NCBI RefSeq assembly: GCF_002706795.1
Contig: NZ_CP017705.1
Location: 4,253,501-4,317,500 of the forward strand
Source of the DNA: Brevibacillus laterosporus DSM 25
GTDB taxonomy: Bacteria > Bacillota > Bacilli > Brevibacillales > Brevibacillaceae
Length of the DNA stretch: 64,000 nucleotides
Reading direction: 5' to 3'
Shown in pieces: positions 34,888 to 42,967 of the stretch (position 1 is the stretch's first letter; the number at the start of each line of letters is the position of its first letter). Under the pieces are notes generated by a model. That model had not been told where the DNA came from and did not search any database. It saw only the letters and a list, made by a program, of their open reading frames with translations. The position numbers were made by a program, and so were the translations under genes.

Positions 34888-35325
34888 ATGCAATGGAATG
34901 TAGAAGAACTGCAAGGATTTGAGGCAGTTAGACCTTATTATGATTCAGCAATTTTGCCGCATTACATATTTGACAAGAAGCTATCAATCGCTACAAATGC
35001 TGCACGTATGGGATACCTCTCTAGCCTAGCTATGGCTGTGGAACAACGCTTAAAGGGAAGAGTCGTGTTGTTTCCCCTCATGTATCAAATTAAAGAGGAT
35101 ACAACAGGACCCAATGAGATTCAATTACCAAATGAATTCGGTTACAATTTTATTTTACGTTTTTCTGGAATTGATGTTCATATACCAGTATACCCAGATT
35201 CAGACACACATGTAGAATTCCTAACGATCAGTGATGAAGATTTGGAGTCAGAGATTCGTTTTCAAATTACAAGTGATGTTTTATACCAAGAGATTTTGCA
35301 AATTTGGCAAAATCATAAAAAATAG
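34888..35325 (+). CDS. ypiF: DUF2487-family protein (YpiF-type)
   Basis: The 145-aa soluble protein matches YpiF in length and place, directly before qcrA. It begins MQWNVEELQGFEAVRPYYDSA, with the conserved Trp and YDSA, and has no signal peptide or metal motif. Start ATG follows GGGGAGAGGGCGG. Biochemical role unknown. Conservation next to qcr in Bacillales suggests a link with the cytochrome bc complex, but that is only context. Confidence 0.75.
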   Translation: MQWNVEELQGFEAVRPYYDSAILPHYIFDKKLSIATNAARMGYLSSLAMAVEQRLKGRVVLFPLMYQIKEDTTGPNEIQLPNEFGYNFILRFSGIDVHIPVYPDSDTHVEFLTISDEDLESEIRFQITSDVLYQEILQIWQNHKK

Positions 35326-35445
35326 ACCAGCTTATCAAAATGTTAGAAAGGGAACTTGCTTTTATTCAGACATGAAAGATTTGGGTGAGTAATCCCTTTC
35401 TTTCCAATAACAGGGTAGAAAAGAGACTGAAACGCAAGGGTTTTT

Positions 35446-35457
35446 GGATAATTATCC
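35446..35457. promoter_or_regulatory. 12-bp palindrome in the ypiF-qcrA gap
   Basis: GGATAATTATCC is a perfect palindrome about 100 bp upstream of the qcr -35. The 338-bp gap 35326-35663 also holds weak hairpins (AGAAAGGGA with TCCCTTTCT) that may end ypiF, a second TTGACA near 35500 and the qcr promoter. The palindrome could be an operator; no protein is assigned. Confidence 0.3.
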
Positions 35458-35558
35458 CTTTTTGACCCTGATTTGTGTGAATTGTGTTGAATTTTTGACA
35501 AAATCTTAACATTATCAGTATTTTCGCAAAGCAATGGTTACTCTAAAGAGTCATATTA

Positions 35559-35587
35559 TTGACATTACTTGAGGGGTTAGCTATTAT
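35559..35587 (+). promoter_or_regulatory. Putative sigma-A promoter of qcrABC
   Basis: TTGACA (35559-35564), 17 bp, TATTAT (35582-35587), about 75 bp before qcrA. One mismatch from consensus in total. Confidence 0.65.
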
Positions 35588-35663
35588 TGGTCTTGACCTA
35601 GTGTTTCCTATATGCATGTAGTCGAAATCTGAAAGAAATCTAACAGGATAAGGAGGGAAATAG

Positions 35664-36179
35664 ATGAGCAAAAAAGAAATTTCCAGACGTACGTTTCTAA
35701 ACTATGCACTCATGGGAACTGGTGGTTTCTTGGCTGCAGGTATGATCACACCGATGATCCGCTTTGCCATTGATCCTGTGCTGAAAACTTCGGCTGCTGG
35801 AGATAAAGTTGCGGTTGGAAATGTAAGCGATTTTGGGCCGGAACCAAAGAACGTGAACTTTTCTCTTCATACCAAAGACGGTTGGTATGAGTCGGAAACG
35901 CCAATGTCTGCCTGGATTCGTAAACTGGAAGATGGCAAGCTTTTGGCATTGTCCCCTATCTGTAAGCACTTGGGCTGTACCGTGAGCTGGAATTCTAGTG
36001 AAGATTTTAAAAACGAGTACTTTTGCCCATGTCACTTTGGTAGGTATGCAATTAATGGAGAGCACATTCTGAATACTCCGCCAACTAAATCGCTCGATGA
36101 GTACGAAGTAGAAATTAAAGATGGTAAAGTTTACTTAGGTAAAATTGTACCAAATCCACGTCCAGGGGTGAGCGGATAA
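35664..36179 (+). CDS. qcrA: Menaquinol:cytochrome c reductase, Rieske iron-sulfur subunit
   Basis: QcrA (171 aa) carries the 2Fe-2S cluster that takes electrons from menaquinol. Ligands are C100 and H102 (CKHLGC) and C121 and H124 (CPCH); C105 and C123 form the disulfide. The N-terminus has a twin-arginine-like SRRTFLNYALMGTGGFL, which is uncleaved and anchors the protein in the membrane. Start ATG follows AAGGAGGGAAA. It is first in the qcrA-qcrB-qcrC operon and 1 bp from qcrB. Confidence 0.95.
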   Translation: MSKKEISRRTFLNYALMGTGGFLAAGMITPMIRFAIDPVLKTSAAGDKVAVGNVSDFGPEPKNVNFSLHTKDGWYESETPMSAWIRKLEDGKLLALSPICKHLGCTVSWNSSEDFKNEYFCPCHFGRYAINGEHILNTPPTKSLDEYEVEIKDGKVYLGKIVPNPRPGVSG

Positions 36180-36180
36180 A

Positions 36181-36852
36181 ATGATACAAAAAATGTATGA
36201 TTGGGTGGATGAGCGCCTAAATATCACTCCTATGTGGCGTGATCTGGCTGACCATGAAGTACCTGAACACGTAAATCCCGCACATCACTTTTCAGCGTTC
36301 GTTTACTGTTTTGGGGGCCTTACTTTTTTTATTACTGTAATTCAAATTCTATCTGGAATGTTTTTGACCATGTATTATGTTCCAGACATCATTAATGCTT
36401 ATGAGTCCGTAAAATACTTACAAACTGAGGTTGCTTTTGGTGTAATCGTTCGTGGTATGCACCATTGGGGCGCAAGTTTAGTAATTGTCATGATGTTCCT
36501 ACATACCTTACGTGTCTTCTTCACAGGATCTTATAAAAAACCACGCGAATTAAACTGGATTGTAGGGATGTTAATCTTCTTCGTAATGCTTGGTCTTGGT
36601 TTTACTGGGTATCTGTTACCTTGGGATAACACAGCGTACTTTGCTACAAAAGTAGGGCTTCAAATCGCTGACTCTATTCCGATAATTGGACCTTATGCGA
36701 AAAGTTTGTTAACAGGTGGAGAAATTGTAGGAGCGCAAACGCTTACTCGTTTCTTTGCTATCCATGTATTCTTCTTGCCAGCTGGCTTGTTGGGATTATT
36801 GGGTGCTCACTTTATTATGATACGTGTACAAGGTATTTCTGGACCTCTATAA
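36181..36852 (+). CDS. qcrB: Menaquinol:cytochrome c reductase, cytochrome b subunit (b6-type)
   Basis: QcrB (223 aa) is the four-helix cytochrome b6-type subunit that holds two b hemes. Heme histidines lie in RGMHHWGASLVIVMMFLHTLRVF and in FFAIHVFFLPAGLLGLLGAHF. YCFGGLTFFITVIQILSGMFL is helix A, and LPWDN-type GYLLPWDNTAYF follows. Length equals the B. subtilis 224 aa, the split (b6 plus subunit IV) form. qcrC is 30 bp downstream with AGGAGG. Confidence 0.95.
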   Translation: MIQKMYDWVDERLNITPMWRDLADHEVPEHVNPAHHFSAFVYCFGGLTFFITVIQILSGMFLTMYYVPDIINAYESVKYLQTEVAFGVIVRGMHHWGASLVIVMMFLHTLRVFFTGSYKKPRELNWIVGMLIFFVMLGLGFTGYLLPWDNTAYFATKVGLQIADSIPIIGPYAKSLLTGGEIVGAQTLTRFFAIHVFFLPAGLLGLLGAHFIMIRVQGISGPL

Positions 36853-36882
36853 AACTAGTCTTCAACAATAGGAGGAATTAGC

Positions 36883-37668
36883 ATGGCAAAACAAGATAAG
36901 AATGCTACCTTCGTTGGAGACTCTCGGATCTCAGCGAAGCGCATGCCAAATGTGTCACCTTCGTATTCTGACTATCCAGGAACCACTGAACCGTTTTGGC
37001 CAAACTTTCTGTTAAAAGAGTGGATGGTTGCTGCGGTTTGTTTGCTTGGTTTCTTGGTGTTAACGGTTTCACATGAATCACCTCTAACAGCGAAAGCTGA
37101 CCCAAATGATACTTCTTTTATTCCAGTACCGGACTGGTATTTCTTGTTCCTGTACCAATTATTGAAATATCCATGGGCAGCAGGTGATCACGTACTGCTT
37201 GGCGTAATTGGTATTCCTGGCGTTGCTTTTGGTGCCATGATTCTAGCGCCATTCTTAGATACAGGTAAAGATCGACGTCCAATTCGTCGTCCTATTGCAA
37301 CTGGACTTATGCTACTGTCCTTGTTCTCCATCTTCTTCTTGACTTGGGCAGCTCATGACGAACATGAAAAACAGTTAGCTAAGCTAGGTGGCGGCGGTGG
37401 AGGAGGAGCTCCTGCTGCTGCAGCAAAGGCTGATCCAAGCTTTAAAGCTGATCCACTATGGGCAGCAAATCAGTCTTGTATTGGGTGTCATGGTGGAAAT
37501 CTTGAAGGCGGGATGGGACCTAATCTACAAAAGATTGGTTCGACTCTAGGTGCTGAAGATATCCACAAGACGATTGTAGAAGGTAAAGGTGATATGCCAG
37601 GTGGTATGTTTAAAGGATCGGATGAAGATCTGAAAAAACTGGTAGATTACCTCGCAAGTTTGAAATAA
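36883..37668 (+). CDS. qcrC: Menaquinol:cytochrome c reductase, subunit IV-cytochrome c fusion
   Basis: QcrC (261 aa) fuses a subunit-IV-like membrane part with a cytochrome c domain, as in other Bacillales. The N-terminal part has three hydrophobic helices and PDWYFLFLYQLLKYPW (Q-site PEWY-type motif). A Gly-then-Ala linker (seven Gly, then Ala/Pro) leads to the heme c site C199-I-G-C-H203. Distal methionine is expected in GDMPGGMF. It is last in the operon, before a terminator. Confidence 0.94.
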   Translation: MAKQDKNATFVGDSRISAKRMPNVSPSYSDYPGTTEPFWPNFLLKEWMVAAVCLLGFLVLTVSHESPLTAKADPNDTSFIPVPDWYFLFLYQLLKYPWAAGDHVLLGVIGIPGVAFGAMILAPFLDTGKDRRPIRRPIATGLMLLSLFSIFFLTWAAHDEHEKQLAKLGGGGGGGAPAAAAKADPSFKADPLWAANQSCIGCHGGNLEGGMGPNLQKIGSTLGAEDIHKTIVEGKGDMPGGMFKGSDEDLKKLVDYLASLK

Positions 37669-37677
37669 CAAAGGAGC

Positions 37678-37707
37678 AAAGCTGGCTGATGACCTCGGTC
37701 AGCTTTT
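37678..37707 (+). terminator. Intrinsic terminator of qcrABC
   Basis: AAAGCTGGCTGA pairs with TCGGTCAGCTTT (two G-U pairs), followed by a short T run. Confidence 0.7.
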
Positions 37708-37855
37708 CCTATTTGTAGGGTTATACATATGAGACAGTTCGACACTCAACTGTAACACAATTCTTACAAACGTGTGGACATTGGTTGCAGATGTATGTTG
37801 GTACATGTAAACTAGAGAGGTATCTTTTTACAGTTAATAGGGGTGACGTAAGGAA

Positions 37856-38467
37856 ATGAAATGGATGTGGCTCTGGTTTCTAGGATCATTAAAAAAATCG
37901 TGGTTTCTCTGGACCTTGTTCTTCATTAACTTTTTAGGGACAATCTACGGTTTTTACTGGTATAAGGACCAACTTGCAGATGTAGCTGCCTATAATGCGC
38001 CCTATTTGCTGTTATTTGTCCCAGATAGCCCTACTGGGAGCGGACTATTTACTCTGGTTATCTTAATGTACATTTTGGGTCGAAACGTTCCAATATTGGA
38101 AGCGGTCGCATCAGTTACGAACTTTAAGTACGGGATGTGGGCAGTTGGAGTTATTGTTGCAGGCTGGTCTCTGGGTAACGAGGTTCATTGGCAAGATCTG
38201 ATGCTTTTAGCGTCCCATTTGGGAATGGCAGTGGAGTCTATGCTGTATGCTCGCTACTATCAAATAACTTGGTTGGGGCTTGGAATAGCAGCGCTTTGGG
38301 TGTTAAATAACGATTTTCTCGATTACGTAATGGAAATTCACCCGTATCTACCAACACCACTGGTTCCATATACCGGCATTGTGGGCTTATGTACGGTTGT
38401 TTTAAGCTTGCTCTCCATTGCTATTATTTATTATTTACATACACGAGCGAATAAAAATCAGGTCTAA
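37856..38467 (+). CDS. ypjA: DUF1405 membrane protein (YpjA-type)
   Basis: The 203-aa protein has about five to six membrane segments (for example WFLWTLFFINFLGTIYGFYW, LGIAALWVLNNDFLDYV, GIVGLCTVVLSLLSIAIIYYL). Length and position after qcrC equal B. subtilis YpjA, a DUF1405 member of unknown function. Start ATG follows GGGTGACGTAAGG. A possible TTGCAG-N17-TAAACT promoter lies upstream. It ends before a hairpin that also contains the ribosome binding site of ypjB. Confidence 0.82.
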   Translation: MKWMWLWFLGSLKKSWFLWTLFFINFLGTIYGFYWYKDQLADVAAYNAPYLLLFVPDSPTGSGLFTLVILMYILGRNVPILEAVASVTNFKYGMWAVGVIVAGWSLGNEVHWQDLMLLASHLGMAVESMLYARYYQITWLGLGIAALWVLNNDFLDYVMEIHPYLPTPLVPYTGIVGLCTVVLSLLSIAIIYYLHTRANKNQV

Positions 38468-38473
38468 TCTTGT

Positions 38474-38515
38474 CCTCCATTCCATAGTCTGTACTATGGG
38501 AAAGGAGGTTTTTTT
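38474..38515 (+). promoter_or_regulatory. Terminator-like hairpin that buries the ypjB Shine-Dalgarno
   Basis: CCTCC (38474-38478) and CCATAG (38482-38487) pair with CTATGG (38494-38499) and GGAGG (38504-38508), and seven T follow directly. The 3' arm AAAGGAGG is the ribosome binding site of the GTG at 38516, and the T run fills the spacer. One element could thus end ypjA transcripts and block ypjB translation. Confidence 0.65.
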
Positions 38516-39334
38516 GTGCCAAAAAACATCAGAATGTTGCTACTCTTATTGGTAATGGGATTTCTATTAGCCATGCCGATTAGTTACTTTGTGACAAAAA
38601 TGAACCAGCCGCCAGAAGAAAAACATTTGGCTGAATTAGATAAGGTGGCAGGGGAAATGCTACGAGCAACTGAAAAAGGAGATTATGACACGGCCAAACT
38701 AAAAATAGAGAGGTTAGCTTCTCAATTTCCCAACGAAACCCTTCCTATATCTTTACGGATTGAAAGTCTCAATGCTGTAACACAGTCCATTTTATCAGCC
38801 AAAAAAGCTTATGCAAGTCCAAAAACGACAGAAAATCGATTGTTGTGGCATGCGACGCAGGTGAGAGTAGCTGTAGATGCGCTGAGTCATCAAAGGAGTC
38901 CTATGTGGCGCACCTACTATAACTCCTACTCAAAGCAGATGCAGAACTTATTGCAAGCCGCTGTCGAACGAGATACCGAAACCCTTCGAGCACAATATGA
39001 GGAAAATTACCAATTATATTTAGCGCTACGGCCTGCAATGACAATCCAGTTAAAAGAACAGGCAATGGATAAGGTTACACGAAAATATGAAGAGATAGCG
39101 AAACATCTACTTAATCAGAAGCTGGATTGGCAGATGATGCGTTCCTCTATCAGAGAACTGAGTAGTACGATGCAGGAAGCGTTTGTTGGGGAAGATCAGA
39201 CTGCTGTGGGTTCATTCATGGACAATCCAGAATCAACGTATCGTCTGATGGTGTGGATATCTACTTTGGTGACTGTTTCACTAGCTTATGTAGCTTGGAT
39301 AAAATACTCTGCGATGAAGCAACGAAGGATCTGA
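38516..39334 (+). CDS. ypjB: YpjB-type sporulation-associated membrane protein
   Basis: The 272-aa protein has an N-terminal hydrophobic segment (MLLLLLVMGFLLAMPISYFV), a long helical extracytoplasmic part, and a C-terminal membrane anchor (LMVWISTLVTVSLAYVAWI). Topology, length and place after ypjA match B. subtilis YpjB (Pfam SpoYpjB), reported as sporulation-related. The GTG start at 38516 is set by AAAGGAGG with 7 nt spacing; that site is sequestered in a hairpin. A terminator follows at 39368. Confidence 0.8.
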   Translation: MPKNIRMLLLLLVMGFLLAMPISYFVTKMNQPPEEKHLAELDKVAGEMLRATEKGDYDTAKLKIERLASQFPNETLPISLRIESLNAVTQSILSAKKAYASPKTTENRLLWHATQVRVAVDALSHQRSPMWRTYYNSYSKQMQNLLQAAVERDTETLRAQYEENYQLYLALRPAMTIQLKEQAMDKVTRKYEEIAKHLLNQKLDWQMMRSSIRELSSTMQEAFVGEDQTAVGSFMDNPESTYRLMVWISTLVTVSLAYVAWIKYSAMKQRRI

Positions 39335-39367
39335 ATTCAGGATTGAGATATATAAGATTAATGATGG

Positions 39368-39402
39368 AAAAGGCCTACTCATGTCGAGAGTAGGTCTTTT
39401 TG
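39368..39402. terminator. Terminator between ypjB and the convergent YitT gene
   Basis: AAAAGGCCTACTC and GAGTAGGTCTTTTT pair with one mismatch. A-rich on one side and T-rich on the other, so it can serve both convergent genes. Confidence 0.75.
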
Positions 39403-39509
39403 AAGTACCCATGCATCCGTACTTCTTATATTAGTCATTACCTGCATAGAGAATCACAGGTATAACATGAAGCATACAAAAGTCTAGTTAATAAAGGAAA
39501 AGTAGCCTT

Positions 39510-40373
39510 TTATGTTTGTCGCAAGGGCTTTTTATTTTCATCAAATGTAAAACCTTCACCTAAAACTTCATGAACCTCGCTCACAATAACAAAAGCATGA
39601 GGGTCAATTTCATTCATAAGATTTTTGAGGCGAGGGACTTCATTTCTGCTGACAACACAGTAGACAATCTCCTTATCCATACCGGAAAAGGCACCTTTTC
39701 CATTTAAAATCGTGACACCCCGTCCTGTGGTCAAAATTTCCTGAGCTATTTTTTGGGGGTTCTCCGATACGATCATTAAAGCTTTACCAGCATACGCACC
39801 GTCTTGGAAAAAGTCTATAACCCGTGCAGCAATATACACACAGACTAACGTATACATAGCGTTTTGAATAGTTAAGTAGATCAGAGATGCACCGACTACT
39901 AGGATATCACCCATGAGTAAGGTACGGCCCATACTGATTCCGAACATCTTGTTTAATAAACGGGCGATAATATCGACGCCCCCTGTCGTTCCACCATAAC
40001 GAAAAATGATACCTAGACCGCTACCGATTGCAACTCCAGCAAATAAAGTGGCAAGCAAAGTGTCGCCCAATTTTTCATAATGTAAAATCATGCCAAATAC
40101 TGAAAGCGAAACTGATAAAGAAACCGTTCCAACGACGGTGTAAAAAAAGCTGACTTTCCCTAACAAACGATACCCAATAAAAAATAAAGGAAGATTGAGT
40201 AATAGATAAACAATTCCCTGATCAATAGCTGGAAAGGCTAGTTTGATCAGAATGCTGATCCCTGTGATACCGCCTTCTGCCAGTCCGTTTGGAATGTTAA
40301 AAGCGTTAATGCCAAAACCCATGATGATAGAACCGATGATAATTGCTAATATGTTTTTCAAATGCAATTTCAT
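39510..40373 (-). CDS. ypjC: YitT-family membrane protein with DUF2179 domain (YpjC-type)
   Basis: The 287-aa protein has about five membrane helices (ILAIIIGSIIMGFGINAF, IVYLLLNLPLFFIGYRLL, SLIYLTIQNAMYTLVCVYIA) and a C-terminal cytoplasmic DUF2179 domain (KALMIVSENPQKIAQEILTTGRGVTILNGKGAFSG begins it). GGTTGGVDIIARLLNKMFG is a family signature. The start at 40373 has GGAGAG 8-9 nt upstream on its strand; the longer frame to 40415 has no site. Position between ypjB and mazG is that of ypjC. The transported substrate, if any, is unknown. Confidence 0.85.
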   Translation of the reverse strand: MKLHLKNILAIIIGSIIMGFGINAFNIPNGLAEGGITGISILIKLAFPAIDQGIVYLLLNLPLFFIGYRLLGKVSFFYTVVGTVSLSVSLSVFGMILHYEKLGDTLLATLFAGVAIGSGLGIIFRYGGTTGGVDIIARLLNKMFGISMGRTLLMGDILVVGASLIYLTIQNAMYTLVCVYIAARVIDFFQDGAYAGKALMIVSENPQKIAQEILTTGRGVTILNGKGAFSGMDKEIVYCVVSRNEVPRLKNLMNEIDPHAFVIVSEVHEVLGEGFTFDENKKPLRQT

Positions 40374-40589
40374 GAAGGGAAATCTCTCCTTTTCCGGTAA
40401 ATCAAAAGGTAGCAAACATGCTGACTGTACACAGGTAGGAAAAACTTGCTTGTAACCCTAATCAGAGTCATTATAAAGGAGGTTTTTTGCCTTGTCTATT
40501 TATGATACACTTTAGCCAATAGGTTTTTTGATTAATTTGCTTGCTTACATAGTTTGCTCGGTTTTGGGTCTAGTATGAGGGAGGAAAAA

Positions 40590-40922
40590 ATGGATAATAA
40601 AAAAACATTACAGGAAATTCAAGAAGAAGTAGATCAGTATATCTCTCAGTTTAAAGAAGGATATTTTTCTCCATTAGCTATGTTGGCTCGCATGACTGAG
40701 GAAGTAGGAGAGCTCGCTCGTGAAATCAATCATTATTATGGAGAAAAACCTAAGAAATCAACTGAAGCAGAAAAAACAGTTGAAGACGAACTGGGAGACG
40801 TTTTCTTTATTGTCTTATGTTTTGCCAATTCTCTTGGTATAGATTTGCAGGAAGCATTTGATCGCATTATGCACAAATTTAATACTCGTGACAAGGATAG
40901 ATGGACCAGAATTGAAGAGTAG
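40590..40922 (+). CDS. mazG: MazG-type nucleotide pyrophosphohydrolase
   Basis: The 110-aa single-domain MazG-like protein hydrolyses nucleoside triphosphates to monophosphates. Metal-binding residues are in MTEEVGELAREI (ExxE) and VEDELGDVFFIVLCF (ExxD). It corresponds to ypjD of B. subtilis by place, before dapB, and by length. ATG at 40590 follows GAGGGAGGA; upstream in-frame codons from 40554 were rejected. dapB starts 11 bp later. Confidence 0.9.
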   Translation: MDNKKTLQEIQEEVDQYISQFKEGYFSPLAMLARMTEEVGELAREINHYYGEKPKKSTEAEKTVEDELGDVFFIVLCFANSLGIDLQEAFDRIMHKFNTRDKDRWTRIEE

Positions 40923-40933
40923 GAGAGGGTAGG

Positions 40934-41737
40934 ATGGAAAAGATAATTCGCGTTGCCGTAGCTGGCGCCAAAGGAAGAATGGGGCGCGAAGTGGTTAAAA
41001 TGCTTGAACAAGATCCCTCTCTGGAGTTTGTTGCAGGGATTGATTCACAGTTGACAGATGTAGATGTGGGTGAGGTACTAGGAGGAAAGCCAATAGGCGT
41101 ACCAATGATTAATTCCTTGGAAGAAGCCTTACTAGCTTTTAAACCAGATGTTGTCGTAGACTTTACTACGCCTTCACAGGTTTACCAAAACATGCTCCTG
41201 TGTCTGCAACATGGTGTGAGACCAGTTGTAGGTACGACTGGTCTTAGTCCTGAAGAAATAGCAGAATTAAATCAAATATGTGTAGACAATGAGCTTGGGG
41301 CTATAATAGCGCCTAACTTTGCTATCGGGGCTATCCTCTTAATGAAATTCGCTAGCATGGCAGCTAAATATATGCCACATGTAGAGATTATTGAACTACA
41401 TCATGATCAAAAGCTTGATGCCCCAAGTGGAACTGCGATTAAAACAGCTGAAATGATTGCATCAGCTCGTAATGACATACAGCAAGGTCATCCAGATGAG
41501 AAAGAGATCCTTGCTGGAGCACGAGGAGTTGATTATATGGGCTTCCGAATCCATAGTGTGCGTTTGCCAGGTATGGTAGCACATCAGGAAGTATTATTTG
41601 GAGCAATTGGACAAACCTTATCTATCCGTCATGACTCCATAAATCGTGAATCGTTTATGCCAGGTGTTCAAATGGCCATTAAGGCAGTTGTCTCTTTACA
41701 GACGTTAGTATATGGACTAGAGCACCTCATTGATTAA
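40934..41737 (+). CDS. dapB: 4-hydroxy-tetrahydrodipicolinate reductase
   Basis: DapB (267 aa) reduces HTPA to tetrahydrodipicolinate in lysine and diaminopimelate synthesis. The nucleotide motif VAGAKGRMGREV is at residues 8-19, and ELHHDQKLDAPSGTAIKTAE holds the catalytic His and Lys. VVGTTGLSPEE and APNFAIGAILLMKF are further family segments. The ATG follows GAGGAGAGGG (the T of the mazG stop region intervenes). Order mazG-dapB-mgsA is as in B. subtilis. Confidence 0.95.
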   Translation: MEKIIRVAVAGAKGRMGREVVKMLEQDPSLEFVAGIDSQLTDVDVGEVLGGKPIGVPMINSLEEALLAFKPDVVVDFTTPSQVYQNMLLCLQHGVRPVVGTTGLSPEEIAELNQICVDNELGAIIAPNFAIGAILLMKFASMAAKYMPHVEIIELHHDQKLDAPSGTAIKTAEMIASARNDIQQGHPDEKEILAGARGVDYMGFRIHSVRLPGMVAHQEVLFGAIGQTLSIRHDSINRESFMPGVQMAIKAVVSLQTLVYGLEHLID

Positions 41738-41792
41738 TATACAAAAGAGTAGTGGTAAACAGACAGAATGAGTGACTGAGAGGGGATTTTAC

Positions 41793-42182
41793 ATGAACAT
41801 CGCATTGATTGCACATGATCAGAAAAAAGAAGAGATGGTTCAGTTGGCTATGGCCTATGAGGGTATTTTACAAAAGCACCAATTATTCACAACAGGTACC
41901 ACAGGGTTGCGCATTATGGAAAATACGAGATTACAGGTAACGCGTTTTTTATCGGGACCCTTAGGTGGCGATCAGCAAATTGGTGCCATGATTGCTAAGA
42001 ACGAAATGGATGTTATCGTGTTCCTACGCGATCCACTCACTTCTCAACCACATGAACCTGATATTCAAGCTTTATTACGATTGTGCGATGTTCACCGTAT
42101 ACCAGTTGCGACTAATCTAGCTACAGCAGAAATCCTACTAAAAGCTGTGGAGCAGGGTAACATGGCTTGGCGGGAAGTCTAA
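41793..42182 (+). CDS. mgsA: Methylglyoxal synthase
   Basis: MgsA (129 aa) converts dihydroxyacetone phosphate to methylglyoxal. [17 protein letters not shown] at the N-terminus, [23 protein letters not shown] and [15 protein letters not shown] are invariant; the catalytic Asp residues lie in the last two. ATG at 41793 follows GAGAGGGGAT; GTG at 41772 is upstream of that site. bshB1 follows 13 bp later. Methylglyoxal is detoxified by bacillithiol, whose genes come next, which may explain the grouping. Confidence 0.95.
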   Translation: MNIALIAHDQKKEEMVQLAMAYEGILQKHQLFTTGTTGLRIMENTRLQVTRFLSGPLGGDQQIGAMIAKNEMDVIVFLRDPLTSQPHEPDIQALLRLCDVHRIPVATNLATAEILLKAVEQGNMAWREV

Positions 42183-42195
42183 CGGGAGGAATATT

Positions 42196-42897
42196 ATGGA
42201 AGAAAATCACTTGGATATATTAGCCATTGGTGCTCATCCTGATGACGTGGAGATTGGAGCAGCAGGGGTCTTGCTACGAGCAAATCAGCAAGGAAAACGA
42301 ACGGGTATTCTTGATTTAACGTATGCAGAGCTTTCTTCAAATGGGACAGTAGTGCGCCGTCAAGAGGAGGCAGCTGTTGCTTCTGAGCATATGAATTTGA
42401 CTGCACGTTACAATTTTGGATTGCCTGATCGTGGATTGGAAGCAAACCGGGAACTGGCTGTCAAAAAGGTTGTCGATCTTATTCGAAAAACTCGACCTAA
42501 AGTAGTGTTAGCTCCTTATTTTCATGATCGGCATCCCGATCATGAGAGTGTAAGTCGGATCGTAAAAGAGGCGATTTTTTCAGCAGGTATAAAAAAGTTC
42601 GTAGGAGAACGTGAATTACCTGCATATCGTCCTGAGCAATTTTTTTATTACTTCATCAATAGTACTGCTTCTCCTAGTTTTTTTGTAGATATCACGGATC
42701 TGTATCCGCAAAAGATACAGGTGCTAGAGTCGTATCGAAGTCAGTTTGAGCAAGAAGAAGGGAGTGTAAGCACTCCATTAAATAATGGATACATTGAATT
42801 GGTAGAGTATCGTGAGCGTTTATTTGGGCAACAAGCAGGAGTGACATATGCAGAAGGTTTTGTCAGTGCCACACCGTTGGTACTTTCATCCTTGTAA
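42196..42897 (+). CDS. bshB1: Bacillithiol biosynthesis deacetylase
   Basis: BshB1 (233 aa) is a zinc LmbE-like deacetylase that removes acetyl from GlcNAc-malate, the second step to bacillithiol. AIGAHPDDVEIGAAG at residues 11-25 and HDRHPDHESVSRIV carry the zinc ligands. Start ATG follows ACGGGAGGA. It lies next to bshA as in B. subtilis (ypjG-ypjH), separated here by a 70-nt leader with a hairpin. Confidence 0.93.
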   Translation: MEENHLDILAIGAHPDDVEIGAAGVLLRANQQGKRTGILDLTYAELSSNGTVVRRQEEAAVASEHMNLTARYNFGLPDRGLEANRELAVKKVVDLIRKTRPKVVLAPYFHDRHPDHESVSRIVKEAIFSAGIKKFVGERELPAYRPEQFFYYFINSTASPSFFVDITDLYPQKIQVLESYRSQFEQEEGSVSTPLNNGYIELVEYRERLFGQQAGVTYAEGFVSATPLVLSSL

Positions 42898-42915
42898 CAG
42901 TGGGAGCGCCCGAGT

Positions 42916-42936
42916 GCCTGTCAGCCGATGACAGGC
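42916..42936 (+). promoter_or_regulatory. Hairpin between bshB1 and bshA
   Basis: GCCTGTCA-GCCGA-TGACAGGC is a perfect 8-bp stem with a 5-nt loop, followed by CATTTCC, so it is a poor terminator. It may stabilise or partly terminate the upstream message. Confidence 0.5.
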
Positions 42937-42967
42937 CATTTCCTGTGTACAAAAGGGAGGAATTAAA

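Noticed and set aside
35465-35495. Rex-type sites TTGTG before qcrA
   Set aside because: Two TTGTG half-sites exist, but the inverted TCACAA half is absent.
39503-39535. Weak hairpin at the 3' end of the YitT gene as its own terminator
   Set aside because: The pairing is short and lies in the coding end; the hairpin at 39368-39402 is a better terminator for this strand.
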